Shown one piece after another: positions 9,431 to 19,156 of a stretch of 64,000 bases of DNA. Source of the DNA: Cylindrotheca closterium (taxonomy: Eukaryota > Bacillariophyta > Bacillariophyceae > Bacillariales > Bacillariaceae); NCBI GenBank assembly GCA_933822405.4, contig CAKOGP040001869.1:516816-580815 (forward strand). Direction: 5' to 3'. The notes below the pieces were generated by a model. The model did no database searches. It worked only from the letters and a program-made list of their open reading frames with translations, and was not told the origin of the DNA. The translations under genes and the position numbers were made by a program. Position 1 is the stretch's first letter; the number at the start of each line of letters is the position of its first letter.

Positions 9431-10261
9431 ATGGACGACAAGAAAAACAATCGGACAAACTCTTTTCCCAGGACGAAGGCCACAGCCCCACGGCAAAACG
9501 ACATTATTCTGGGCCGTGGAAAGGGCACCCAAAATCACCCCGGGAACATGAGAATGCGAAAAACCCTGTCTCAATATAGGAAGCAGTACATTGAAGCAAA
9601 ACATGGGGTGAAGCAGTGCGTCGTCAAGGAGGCGTATCACGTACTAGTTCAGGGTGACGTCCGATTCTTGAGGCTAGATAAGGAGGATAAGTGGGTCTTA
9701 GTTGACAAAGAGACTGCTCTGTTGAAAGTTGGTCACTGTCTGAGGGGCGCCACCAAGAAAGAGCAGCGACCCCAATTGAATCCACAGGCACAGATTGTGA
9801 CCGGCAATAGGGGCGATGAAGGGTCGAGTGGTCAACATCAGAGTGATAACATGGGCGACGAAGGGGCGAGTCGTCAACATCGGAGTGGTAACATGGGTGA
9901 AGAAGGGGCTAGTCGTCAATATCAAGGAAGTCTATTGGGTGAATATTCAACAGATGTACTTTCTACCCTCCAGTCACCTTTGAGAAACCTCTATGGTATC
10001 TCCATCCCAGCGCTCGGATCGTTACCACAGATGCTGTCGAGGGAAAGCATTCAAAATCAGTATCCTGCTGCACAGCATGAGCTGTCAGGATGGAGCTCAT
10101 TTCGGATTCCCAACGTCTCTTCTCGTGCCGAGTTCCTCGGGGCTCATTCCAGGAGTGTCCCAGCCACACCCGGTGCTGATGCGATTCATCTTGCTCTGAG
10201 GGCAGAAATGTTGAAGGAATGGCAACAAGCACAGGTGATTGGCGCCATGTTACCATATTGA
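9431..10261 (+). CDS. DUF6824 domain protein, tandem copy 2 (276 aa)
   Basis: A paralogue of the gene at 5912-6748 with the same layout. The DUF6824 domain is at about residues 23-108 (NDIILGRGKGTQNHPGN ... VVKEAYHVLVQGDVRFLRLD ... LLKVGHCLRG). It differs from copy 1 by many amino-acid changes, a shorter N terminus (MDDKKNNRTNSF) and an expanded Gly/Asp/Gln repeat after the domain. The C-terminal helix (IHLALRAEMLKEWQQAQVIG) is conserved. Both copies keep full open frames, so both are probably functional. The changes fall along the whole gene, unlike the near-identical JmjC block between them, so the duplication is not very recent. Confidence 0.8.
   Translation: MDDKKNNRTNSFPRTKATAPRQNDIILGRGKGTQNHPGNMRMRKTLSQYRKQYIEAKHGVKQCVVKEAYHVLVQGDVRFLRLDKEDKWVLVDKETALLKVGHCLRGATKKEQRPQLNPQAQIVTGNRGDEGSSGQHQSDNMGDEGASRQHRSGNMGEEGASRQYQGSLLGEYSTDVLSTLQSPLRNLYGISIPALGSLPQMLSRESIQNQYPAAQHELSGWSSFRIPNVSSRAEFLGAHSRSVPATPGADAIHLALRAEMLKEWQQAQVIGAMLPY
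9812..9928 (+). repeat. 42-bp tandem repeats in the second DUF6824 gene
   Basis: Two full 42-bp units (9812-9853, 9854-9895) and most of a third (9896-9928) encode the 14-residue pattern G-D-E-G-[AS]-S-x-Q-H-x-S-x-N-M. The first DUF6824 copy has only two less regular units at the same place, so the array has grown or shrunk since duplication. Confidence 0.85.
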
Positions 10262-10517
10262 CAAGCGATAGTGAGTTGATGGGGGACACCATTGAATCAC
10301 TAAAGTTGGAAGAATTCTTGACGGGTTTTGAATTTCTTGCATTGCTTTGAATATTACTATTTACATGTAAACAATCATTTGATACAATTTTGATCTCGTT
10401 TTCGGCCCACAGTTGATGCCGTTCTAAACTCCACATATACCGGTAGCACAGCAAACAGTGTGAAGTTCTAGCATTCTAAGCGCGATTACTCTACATTAGC
10501 AAATCTTGCAACTACCT

Positions 10518-12762
10518 TCAAGGTCTGCTTCTAGAAGTAGCTCCTGTCGAAAAATCAGTCTTATACCGTTTACCATAGTCAAAGAAGAGCTGCAATAGAA
10601 TGAATCTCAACTTAGTAAGTGACGAGGGCTACGTGAGCTGTAAAAAAAAACTTACCTCTGTCTCTGCGGGTATAATTCGGCTCCGCGCAAAAAAGGCAAT
10701 GCGTGGGCCACCATCAACTTTCATAATTGCTGCTCGAACGTTCTGGTTCTCGTGACTGTGATTCATAAATCTGGTGAAATTGCCCTGGCGCAACCCATCG
10801 ACACAATGCCCGTTTCCTAAGTCAAAAAGGTAGTCGAGATTCTCACCAGTTGCTGTTCTCCTATTGATTTCGTCCTCGTTTATCACCTCCCCAACATACT
10901 GCTTTGCATGAGATTTGTAGCAAGTGATGGGAACTATATATCGAATGAATCGCGTGACGTACCTCGCCAATAAACTCTCCTCGTTTGATTTCTGTCTTGC
11001 AAAAGAGACCCCAACCAGCTTTGGGAATCGTGGACTTGCCATAGAATAGACCTTTGTTTTGACGATGCATGCGTATGTTGTCATTGCGACATTTTTGCTT
11101 TCTCTCTTTGGGAATACCTGCAGGGTCTGTGCATGTTTGGCAAGTCTTGCACAAATCAGGGTTGCACTCGCGGCCCGCACGATGACAAGGACAATTAGGA
11201 GTCAGGCATTTTGACTTGCACTGACAGCCTAACGAAGCCAGCAAATTATCGGAGTTGACATCCTGACAAATAAGTTGTACAACGCATTTGGGACCCGAAG
11301 TTGCCTTTTTTTTCAATTGCTGACACCAGATGTGAAAGATACTTTTCGCTGACAAGTTCATTAGTGTGGCGATATACGACTGCGCAACTTTCGGTAGTTC
11401 TCCTGATGTCCCAAGCCGTTTGCATACGCGAGAAACTACCTCTTCCGCTTCCTTGATGCGCCGCTCAATGATGTACCTTGGGATCATTCTCTGCTCCTGC
11501 AATCCCTCCTTGTAATCTAGCCAGCCCATGCATTCGAAGTCATAACATACATCGAGTAGCTCAGTAGGATGCTTATCAAAACATCCTGTGCTTTTTTTTA
11601 TCGGTATGAACGTGACTTGACATTTGGGCAGCGGGTGGTTTGGGTCATCCAGATACTCTCCACGAATCAGACATGGCTTCTCAGATGACTGGGTAGGAAA
11701 CTTCTTTATGTTTTCTTGCGTCTCGGCCACCACTGTTACTCGTGTTTTCCTTTGAAAACGTTTCGCTTTTCTACGCAATGTTTGCTTTCGCTTGCTGTGA
11801 ACTTTTCTCACAGCCTCCTCGACAACTACTAGTATCTTCTCATCCTCTTTGGAGTCGTGATCCTTCTTGAATGTTTCAGCCATCTCCCTGATGGAAACGC
11901 GTGGTCTTGTTGGAGCCTCTTCCAGTAACTCCGGTGTTTCCTCAACGACTAGTTCGTCTCGCACTTTGGATTGCTCATTGGTCATCATAAAACTGGTGTC
12001 GCCCATAAAAGGGGCCTCATCATCATCAGAGTCTTCTTCTTCAGAAGAGCTCATTTCAATGACGGATACATCGTCGAATTCTGGATTCACCCGCGCGTCC
12101 ACATCCACAAGGGAATGAACACTAATGATACTGCTGCCGTCGCTTATATCGATTGTGTCTTCCATCGACCTTCCTTTTTCAGTCGATTCGGCAATAGGTG
12201 AGTCCAAGGTTTGCTGTATCCTGGGATCGTTTTTCATTCTCTCAAAAACTTGGGCTCTTGTCAATCCCTCTAGAGAATTCTTCAGTTCGGCTATCGGCAC
12301 GACCTTGTCTGGCTTTGGTACACTGGCACGAGACCCCAACCAAACGATCTCGTCATCGTTTGAATCGCCATTATCATTGGTATTCCGTGATCCAACGTTG
12401 TCTGCTACGAACGCATTCCCATCATCGTCGTGTTTTACTAGTGTGTTGTGAACGAGCTTAGGTTTCTTTCGAGTTTCTTCTGACGGAGGAATATCATTTG
12501 ACTGGGTCAAACTTGCCCTCTCTGGAATATTGACTCGCTGTGGTAACTTGGTTCCAGAATCTTCCCGAAAAATTTCACCGCCATCACTTGACTTGGCTGC
12601 CTGAAGTTCAGCTTTCGCTGTTTTGGTATCCGTTGCATCTGTTCCATTGTCGCCTTTAATGTATATGTTTGCTTCATTTTCTGTCGTACAGCTATCACCA
12701 AAATTGTCTTCCTCCTCTGATGATGAGGTATCTGCTAGGTTGATTGGATCGTTAGCGGACAT
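10518..12762 (-). CDS. E(z): Enhancer of zeste-like histone H3K27 methyltransferase (CXC-SET)
   Basis: Three exons by hand: 10963-12762, 10656-10898 and 10518-10589, with introns of 64 and 66 bases (GTACGT...CAG and GTAAGT...GCAG). The product is 704 residues. The N-terminal half is acidic and Ser-rich. A Cys-rich CXC/pre-SET region lies at about residues 498-545 (GCQCKSKC, CPCHRAGREC, CKTCQTC). The SET domain follows: GWGLFCKTEIKRGEFIGE|YVGEV across intron 1, then RFMNHS at about 643-648 and LFFDYG in the last exon. N-H-S and the F-D-Y motif are SAM- and lysine-binding elements. This order matches E(z)/EZH2, the catalytic subunit of Polycomb repressive complex 2, better than other SET families. 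It is transcribed away from LAS1 with 216 bases between starts. Confidence 0.88.
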
Positions 12763-12978
12763 GGCTGAGAGCTAGTGTTAGGTACCATGACGATGGCAAC
12801 ACTAACCCAACACGCTCAATGAACACCACAAGATCCTTCAAAGCCTCTGTCATGACTTTTACATGCGCGTTTCGCGTGAATCAGCCGACCAACACGAAAC
12901 CAACCAACACAATAACTTCAAACTACACAGAACACATAAACAGGAGACGGAAACAACCTATAGCACCACAGCTATGCA
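12763..12978. promoter_or_regulatory. Shared promoter region of E(z) and LAS1
   Basis: 216 bases separate the two start codons, so both genes must share this upstream DNA. I see a GGTACC at 12781-12786 and AACCAACCAACAC-like runs near 12885-12910, but no TATA box or other standard core element that I can defend. Confidence 0.55.
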
Positions 12979-15162
12979 ATGCCGGATACCTACACCGCCA
13001 AACCACGTGGGTCACACCAACATCTAAAGCAGAACAAAAGATTACGAAAATGCACCAGAGTGACGCTCTGGAAAGACAATTGGGAGCTAGAGTCGGTTGG
13101 AAGAGCACTGGTGTCAGTTGTTGATCCAACTGCTGCCACCGATGCGGAGCAAGCCATGTCCATCGAAGAAGCGTTTGACACTGTTTCTGTTTGGAAGGCA
13201 AGGGCACATTCTGGTGAAGGATTGCCACATGCCGTGGAATCCACCTATCACTTGGCCCATGTATACTGGAGAGATCACCACAATCATTTGAATTTGAACA
13301 AGATTTCTACCACCGAACTTCGACTTAGCTATTCTTCAGCAATTGTGCGTACCATCAATGGTTTTGCTGACGTTCTGCAACAGCAAAGGTTCGTGGCATC
13401 CAGTGTATCCTTGCTGTGCTCCAAACTGGGCATACCAGCCTGGGTTGTAGACATAAGGCATGAATCATCGCACAATGCTTTGCCATCTCTCGGCGTCCTT
13501 CGACTGGCTACTTCCACCCTCATGGACTTCTTGAAAAGCGAATATTGGATTCCAATGTGCGACGATTGGAACATTGAAGATGAAGTGGAGGTTCTGGAGT
13601 CCAAGTCTATCACCGAAAACACTATCGTCAAGACGACTACTGTGAAGAACGAGGAAGACAAGAAGCTGCCAATAGACTATTTGTTGGCATATAAGGCATG
13701 CGCCACTTCGTTTTTCTCACTTGCATCCACCGATGACAAAACATCAAAGAAGGGAGGAAAAAAATCCGATTCCAAGGAACAAACTGCAGAGTCAAATCTT
13801 TCATTCGATCCTGTGTTCGGAGATGAAGGTAGCGATGAAGACGACTGGGACGATCCTGTCCTTGGGGGTATCAATGGAAAATACATTGGTACCACCTCCA
13901 ACAGGTTCTCTCTTCTCGAACTACCCAAATCGAAAAATAGCAAACAGAACAGTAAATCCGACAAGAAGAAGAAGAAGAAAAAGAAGAGCAATGACAATAG
14001 TCGAGCAACCCCCAAGAAGAAGCCTGGTGAAAAATATCCCATGGATCATGCCAAGGATTTTGTCACTGCCGTCACCCCACAAGAGGGGTTTCCAGCCGCT
14101 ATCATGTTCCTTGTTTACGGTGGGATTGGTGGATCTCCTCTGGGACGAGGAGTTCTCATTCCAGGATCTACTTCAGCCTTTCCAGCTACCGAAAACGGGG
14201 TTCTCAAGTCTTGGAAGCGATACTCACCGCTCGTGCAAGTACTAGGTCGTGTTTGGCCTGGATTCTGTACCTGCTTGCTGGTGAATTTAGTCGATTTTGT
14301 TTTGTGCATTGAAGAATCTATGATTGAGGAACAAGCCCAACGAAACAGTGATGAGCCATCGATCGATCCTGGCAGTGCTCGAAAACTCTTCTTCCTTTCG
14401 GCTTGGATTCGTCTTCTCTTATCTCAACAATATGTATCCGCTGTCGACCCAACATATGTGGTACCCAAGGCCAGCAGCAAGAAGAATGGATCCATCGAGT
14501 TGACACTAGCCGAGCTTTCATTCATACAAAAGTTGGGATACCCCTTGAATTCCATTGCGGATCGCTGCAGTGCGCAAAATGGTGATCCAGATTTGCGAAC
14601 GACGAGTCAAGATATACTCCAAAGTCTAGAAGAAATACTTGGCGAGAATCGAGTCCCGAGATTTGGCCTGCTTATTGCATCACCTTCAACGGACCCAAGC
14701 CCAGTCGAAGGACCCTCTTTACCTTCTCACTTACAGCTGCCGACTGATTCAAGTGATCATGATGAAAATAGCAGTGTCGCATCTCAAGAAACCTGCACTA
14801 GCTTAGACGATGGAATGGAGGGGGCACGTCTACCTTCGTCATACGAAACAACCGAAAATCCAGTTGACGAGGTGGGTGAGAACGCATCGGCGCTAGTTGA
14901 TGGTATGTCATTGGCTGAAATGGAAGCACTGTTGTCGGAGCAACAATCACCAGCAAGAGCAATAGGAATGGAAGATGTGAACAAACAAGAAACAAAGCAT
15001 CCGGCAACACCGAATATCGTATCACAGGAAATGCCTTTCGGGGGCGATACCACCATGGGCGATGCCTCAAAAAGACACGAACAACCAAAGAGAATAGCAT
15101 GGACGAAGTGTTCATCTTGGGATTCCTGTTCCCTCGGAACACTTCCTGGTCATCCAACCTAG
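12979..15162 (+). CDS. LAS1: LAS1-like pre-rRNA processing endonuclease
   Basis: A single exon encoding 727 residues. The N-terminal HEPN-type domain (about residues 28-185) shows the family signature IPAWVVDIRHESSHNALPSL; its R-x-x-x-x-H (R160 to H165) is the ribonuclease active site. LAS1 cleaves ITS2 of the pre-rRNA and works with the polynucleotide kinase Grc3/NOL9 in the nucleolus (established for the family). The middle is Lys-rich (KKKKKKSN at about residues 332-339), consistent with nuclear targeting. The extreme C terminus (AWTKCSSWDSCSLGTLPG) matches the Trp/Cys-rich tail that activates Grc3 in other eukaryotes. Start ATG 12979 precedes the first conserved block by 25-30 residues. 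The gene converges with the GNAT gene, only 45 bases from its stop. Confidence 0.88.
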   Translation: MPDTYTAKPRGSHQHLKQNKRLRKCTRVTLWKDNWELESVGRALVSVVDPTAATDAEQAMSIEEAFDTVSVWKARAHSGEGLPHAVESTYHLAHVYWRDHHNHLNLNKISTTELRLSYSSAIVRTINGFADVLQQQRFVASSVSLLCSKLGIPAWVVDIRHESSHNALPSLGVLRLATSTLMDFLKSEYWIPMCDDWNIEDEVEVLESKSITENTIVKTTTVKNEEDKKLPIDYLLAYKACATSFFSLASTDDKTSKKGGKKSDSKEQTAESNLSFDPVFGDEGSDEDDWDDPVLGGINGKYIGTTSNRFSLLELPKSKNSKQNSKSDKKKKKKKKSNDNSRATPKKKPGEKYPMDHAKDFVTAVTPQEGFPAAIMFLVYGGIGGSPLGRGVLIPGSTSAFPATENGVLKSWKRYSPLVQVLGRVWPGFCTCLLVNLVDFVLCIEESMIEEQAQRNSDEPSIDPGSARKLFFLSAWIRLLLSQQYVSAVDPTYVVPKASSKKNGSIELTLAELSFIQKLGYPLNSIADRCSAQNGDPDLRTTSQDILQSLEEILGENRVPRFGLLIASPSTDPSPVEGPSLPSHLQLPTDSSDHDENSSVASQETCTSLDDGMEGARLPSSYETTENPVDEVGENASALVDGMSLAEMEALLSEQQSPARAIGMEDVNKQETKHPATPNIVSQEMPFGGDTTMGDASKRHEQPKRIAWTKCSSWDSCSLGTLPGHPT

Positions 15163-15207
15163 TGAAAAGCCACAGTGCTACTAATCACCAGAATTGGTGC
15201 TCTAATT

Positions 15208-16361
15208 TTATTGCTTTCGGCTTGAAGTATTCCCCTTTAGTGTCTTCACGTAATACCCAATATTAGCAGAACTTCCAGCCCAAAAGGGGTTCCATCTATG
15301 TCCTACGTCACGATAGCCTATCGAATCGACGGTGAGGCTTTGCTTGAAGAATCAACACCATATCTGGTACATGTGGAAGATTTACGAGAACTTACCTTCT
15401 GATTTGTACAGCGAGAGAGCAGCAACATTGTCTTCATCCACATGTAGGTACATCCTGGGCATGCCCCAGGACGACAGGGCAATATCTTCGACACATCGGA
15501 CGAGTCCTCTTCCAATCTTCTTCCCCCTAAAGTCTTCTGCGACGCAGAGATTGCTTAGGTAAGGCTGCAAATCACGAATACCAGTTCCAATACCAACAGT
15601 TGCCGCGATTCTACGCTCTATTCTATCCAACCATGGTAAACTGAAAGGGATCTTGGCGTCACTTGGCTGAAGAATGTTGTGAGAGTGTTCAAAGTATATA
15701 ATGATGTGTTAAGAGCACTGCCAAAAAAAAATCTCACCTGGAGTCGAAGCTCGATCGATGCAATGAAGTCTATAGAATCTTCGTTCTTCTTCCCCACTGC
15801 CAAGATTATTGAATCTTTTTCTGCAATGTCAATCAATTCTTGTCGTGACAAGCCCTTCTTGAGATCGGGAGGTGATACATCCATCTTAGAAAGTCGTGTC
15901 TCGAGTCTTTGTTGTGTTCCCGAGAAGACCTCTGCAAACGCCACGACAGATGAGTAGCTGTTCAGCAGTTCTGTTGCCGGGGAGAGCAGGAGTTGCTCAA
16001 AAGAATTCAGGTCCTTGCTCAGGCTTATTGCTGCCGCTCCAAAGGCAGCCACCACAAATCGGCACATGTCGGGCAAGTCCTCTTTCTCCACCAAAGCCAA
16101 CTGGTAGACATCATCTCCATCTTTAAAGCATCCATTGGAATCGAAACAACATCTGTCTTCGTCTGCTTTGGAAAGAAATGTTATGTCGTCACTGAATTTT
16201 GATAGTGGAACCAAATGAAGCGGTTCAGTTTGTGAAACACGATAGGTTTGCTGCGTCTGTGAGAAGGAAGTTGTGCATGAGAACGCCACTGTGTATGAGG
16301 TTGAAAGGAGAAGCGATAGGGCGCCAGAGATGAACCCTTGTTTCAGTAATCGGTTGTCCAT
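15208..16361 (-). CDS. Plastid-type GNAT-family N-acetyltransferase
   Basis: Three exons: 15738-16361, 15396-15666 and 15208-15317, with introns of 71 and 78 bases; product 334 residues. The reading phases (0 and 1) fit, and the last exon gives SEGYRDVGHRWNPFWAG, a normal GNAT ending. The acetyl-CoA loop is in exon 2 (LCVAEDFRGKKIGRGLV), followed by LHVDEDNVAALSLY. The N terminus, from ATG 16361, is a signal peptide (SGALSLLLSTSYTVAFS) ending in V-A-F, a variant of the plastid-import motif A-S-A-F, so import into the plastid is likely. The substrate is unknown; plastid GNATs acetylate protein N termini or lysines. Residues ~60-200 have no clear domain. Confidence 0.78.
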
Positions 16362-16538
16362 GGTATTCCCAGAAAGATTGTGTTTTTGAACGAGATCTTG
16401 TTCGTTCAACAAAATGGAAGGTCTAATGTAGTCCTAATTACGTCACTGTACCCAGATTCTGATACGGTACCTAAAAAGGATCTTCATTGTGATCTTTTAT
16501 TATGCAATTAGTGGTTCTACCTCATTGTGGATATTATT

Positions 16539-17619
16539 TCAGTCCTTCTTTTCGGCTGCCTTCAAGGCATCCTTCTTTTGTCCCCTCTTTCTGGTGGCCA
16601 TGTGCATGGACATGATTTGCGGGGTCAAGATGAATTCCGGCAAAATATCCATAACCCATCCTTGGAAAGCATGCAGAAGGAAGGGGGAAACGACACAATC
16701 AGCAGAATATCCGACCCATTTGATGGCAAGGCTCACGAATTCCGTTGCCGTTGGGACCATAAGACTCTTTCGCATCTTGGCCAACTTGGTGGCGACGTAG
16801 AATGGGGCTTGGCACTGACAGGTGACACCCTTGGAACTGTATTCAGCATTGATAGCACGAGAGAACTTCTCAATAAATCCCTTGGAACCAGAGTATTCGG
16901 CCAATCCTGGAAGAGTGTACAAAGCCGATGCCGAAGAAATGTTGACAATAGCTCCCGACTTCTTTTCCAACATACCGGGCAAGACCATGCGAGTCATCCA
17001 AACAGTGCTGTCAATATTCATAGTCATCAAGTTTTGAACCTCATCATCAGTAAGCTCATGGAAGTACATTGGGTAACGGTAGCTGACTCCAACGTTGTTG
17101 ACAAGAACACCAACATCCAGCGGCTTAATTGCCTTTTCGACCTTTGCTTGGGCAGCCTTGTCAAACTTGGAATAGTCACAGACAACATAGGAAACTTCAA
17201 CACCTTCGTATTTCTTCTCCTCAATTTCCTTCTTGACATCTTGAAGCTTGGCCTCGGTTCGACTGATCAAAACAATGCTAATTCCCTTCTTTGCCAATGC
17301 CAAAGCATATGCTTTTCCAATACCATCTGAAAACACAATGACGGAAATGAGTAAGAAAAGCATACAATAATCAATCAGCATAAATTTTCAAGAATTCCCT
17401 TGCAATCTAGTAGAATACAATGTACGAAATGCGACGTCCATCATTCCCTGCAAACTCACCAGTAGCACCGGTAATGACGGCCCATTTCCCAAGCTTTTTG
17501 AGGTTCTTGCCAGGACGCAAGAAAGTCTTGTAAACATGGAGCAATGCCTTTCCAGCCAAGTTCAAGGCGAAAAGGCCCACGATGGCGACGGCGGCAGTTT
17601 CGATAGTAGAGTCAACCAT
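16539..17619 (-). CDS. KCR: 3-ketoacyl-CoA reductase (HSD17B12/KCR-type short-chain dehydrogenase)
   Basis: Two exons, 17460-17619 and 16539-17326, with a 133-base intron; product 315 residues. The splice restores the cofactor motif TGATDGIGKAYA, exactly as in HSD17B12/KCR proteins. The catalytic Ser (NISSASALY) and Y-x-x-x-K (YSGSK) are in place, and LVNNVGVSYRYP is the KCR version of the NNAG motif. The first ~30 residues contain a hydrophobic segment (AAVAIVGLFALNLAG) that would anchor it in the ER membrane. Family role: second step of each very-long-chain fatty acid elongation cycle, NADPH-dependent reduction of 3-ketoacyl-CoA. The start is the ATG at 17617-17619; the His-coding run upstream (17658-17679) is a CAT/ATG microsatellite and is not included. 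Confidence 0.88.
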
Positions 17620-17906
17620 GTTGCAATACAAGTTCAAAATGAAGAATGACGGTGGGAGATGATGATGATGATGATGATTCGTCAAGTTTGGGACCGGGTT
17701 GTCGACACGTGACTAGCTAGATCTCATTTTTCGTTCCACGTACGTGTACGTCCGTTACCCGATGATGGACAGACTGGATTCTAATTTTTATGTCTTCTTG
17801 TTCTGTCTGTCTCCTGTCTGAGATTCATTCCTTTCTTCACGGGTACCGGTACCATACCTGGTACCAAAAACTGAGACTATACTGCAATCACCGCTATCTC
17901 TGCTGC
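17620..17906. other. Short intergenic region with nested GTACC palindromes
   Basis: This upstream region of the reductase gene contains a (GAT)n microsatellite (about 17658-17679) and, at about 17839-17868, a cluster of overlapping palindromes (GGTACCGGTACC then CCTGGTACC). CACGTACGTGTACG at about 17737 is also nearly self-complementary. No gene seen. Confidence 0.5.
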
Positions 17907-18772
17907 TTACTTAAGCATACCTCCGCCCTTAGCTCCATTCAAGGTATTGAGATAATCGTTGGAATTTCGGTTTCCGTAGACACCCGATTCTTTTCTTGCG
18001 GCTTGACGAGCCGAAATGGATGCTTGGATTGCTTCTTGATATTCCTCGGGACTCATGGAATCCATGCCCTCAATGACCCTAATTTGGGATAAAATAATTT
18101 TGCGATCTTTGCGTGAGTGCTTGTGGTTGTGTGTATGTGAAGACAGACACAATTAGTACGCATCGAAACTTACCAAGTGTTGGCTGTTCCCGCGGCCAAA
18201 CCCATTCCTCCTTTACCTTCATATGCTGGTCCATCATCTTCCGACGTATTGGCTACTTCAGCACTCTCGCTGGTGGATGCAACTTGGGCTGCTGGTGCTG
18301 CGGGTGCTGACACTTCAGATACCACGGATCCTTCCAATTGTTGTGGAGGGACAGCCGCAGCTGCAACCGCAGCAGCTGCTGGTGCCGAACCTGACGAAAG
18401 TGTAGCCAATCGTTCATTCTCTTTTGCCTTCATTTCAGTTAGTATATTGGTTGCCATGGCTTGAAGCTGTTCAATTTCCAAGAGTGGAATTGATCCAGCT
18501 CCTTCCTTGACACGGGTTTCCAAAGTGATCAAACATTGTTGCATGTCTTCCAACAAGGCATCGTCAAATATCTTTTCTTCTTCTTGTTCTTCCTCCACTC
18601 CAGCCGCTTTGCGAGCACGGGCAAGAATGTCGGCGGATGTGGACGAAAGAGACGATGTGCTAATGTGCTGCTGATGGTTTGTTCTTCGTGACAGAAGATT
18701 TGGCGATTGGAAGGCATACGTACTTTCCGCCAACATGGCAAGCGCAACACATAATATAGTTTGGCGCATCAT
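17907..18772 (-). CDS. Small plastid-targeted protein of unknown function
   Basis: Two exons, 18174-18772 and 17907-18078, with a 95-base intron in phase 2 that rebuilds the Trp of ANTWVIEGMDSM; product 256 residues. The N terminus is a signal peptide (ILCVALAMLAESTYAFQSP) ending in Y-A-F, the diatom plastid-import motif, and is followed by a Ser/Arg-rich transit-like stretch. The mature part begins with a charged helix (DILARARKAAGVEEEQEEEK), then an Ala/Pro/Val-rich linker (PAAAAVAAAAVPPQ) and a conserved-looking tail (SPEEYQEAIQASISARQAARKE). I do not recognise a family; the tail may be a helical interaction motif. Confidence 0.78.
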
Positions 18773-19156
18773 TTTCAGTTAAGAGGTTCTGTCAGTGATA
18801 CAAAAGGAATGAATGGATGGATGGATGGATGAATCTTATATTTGCGTTCTTGTAAAGGGAACTTCTGAAAGTTGATGGGTGCGATGCTTGATGCTGATGT
18901 TCGTGTCATGCGTACGGACGTTCAATTGGTCGAAAATCGGTCAATTTGAGCCGTTTCGATTCTTGGAATTAGATGTCAAAATAGGCCATTTTCATTCAAT
19001 CGTGTCGAAACAGTTTTCGAATTCCAAAGAACGAAAATCCGTGGTGCGATGGTCAGGCATCGTCCATCGAGATGATTCTTGGAGATGAGCTTTGCGCCTG
19101 TCACAAAAACACACAAACAACACACACAATACACAAACAATACACAAGCCAACAAC
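18773..19156. other. Divergent spacer between the plastid protein and DnaJ genes
   Basis: This 384-base region serves two divergent genes. It has a (ATGG)n microsatellite at about 18811-18831 and an AC-rich stretch (CACACAAACAACACACACAAT) just before the DnaJ start, as often seen in 5' leaders. No gene seen. Confidence 0.5.

Noticed and set aside
16527..17330. A 267-codon plus-strand frame opposite the 3-ketoacyl-CoA reductase
   Set aside because: The minus strand has full short-chain dehydrogenase motifs and a good splice; the plus-strand frame shows no domain and is a mirror of its codon use.
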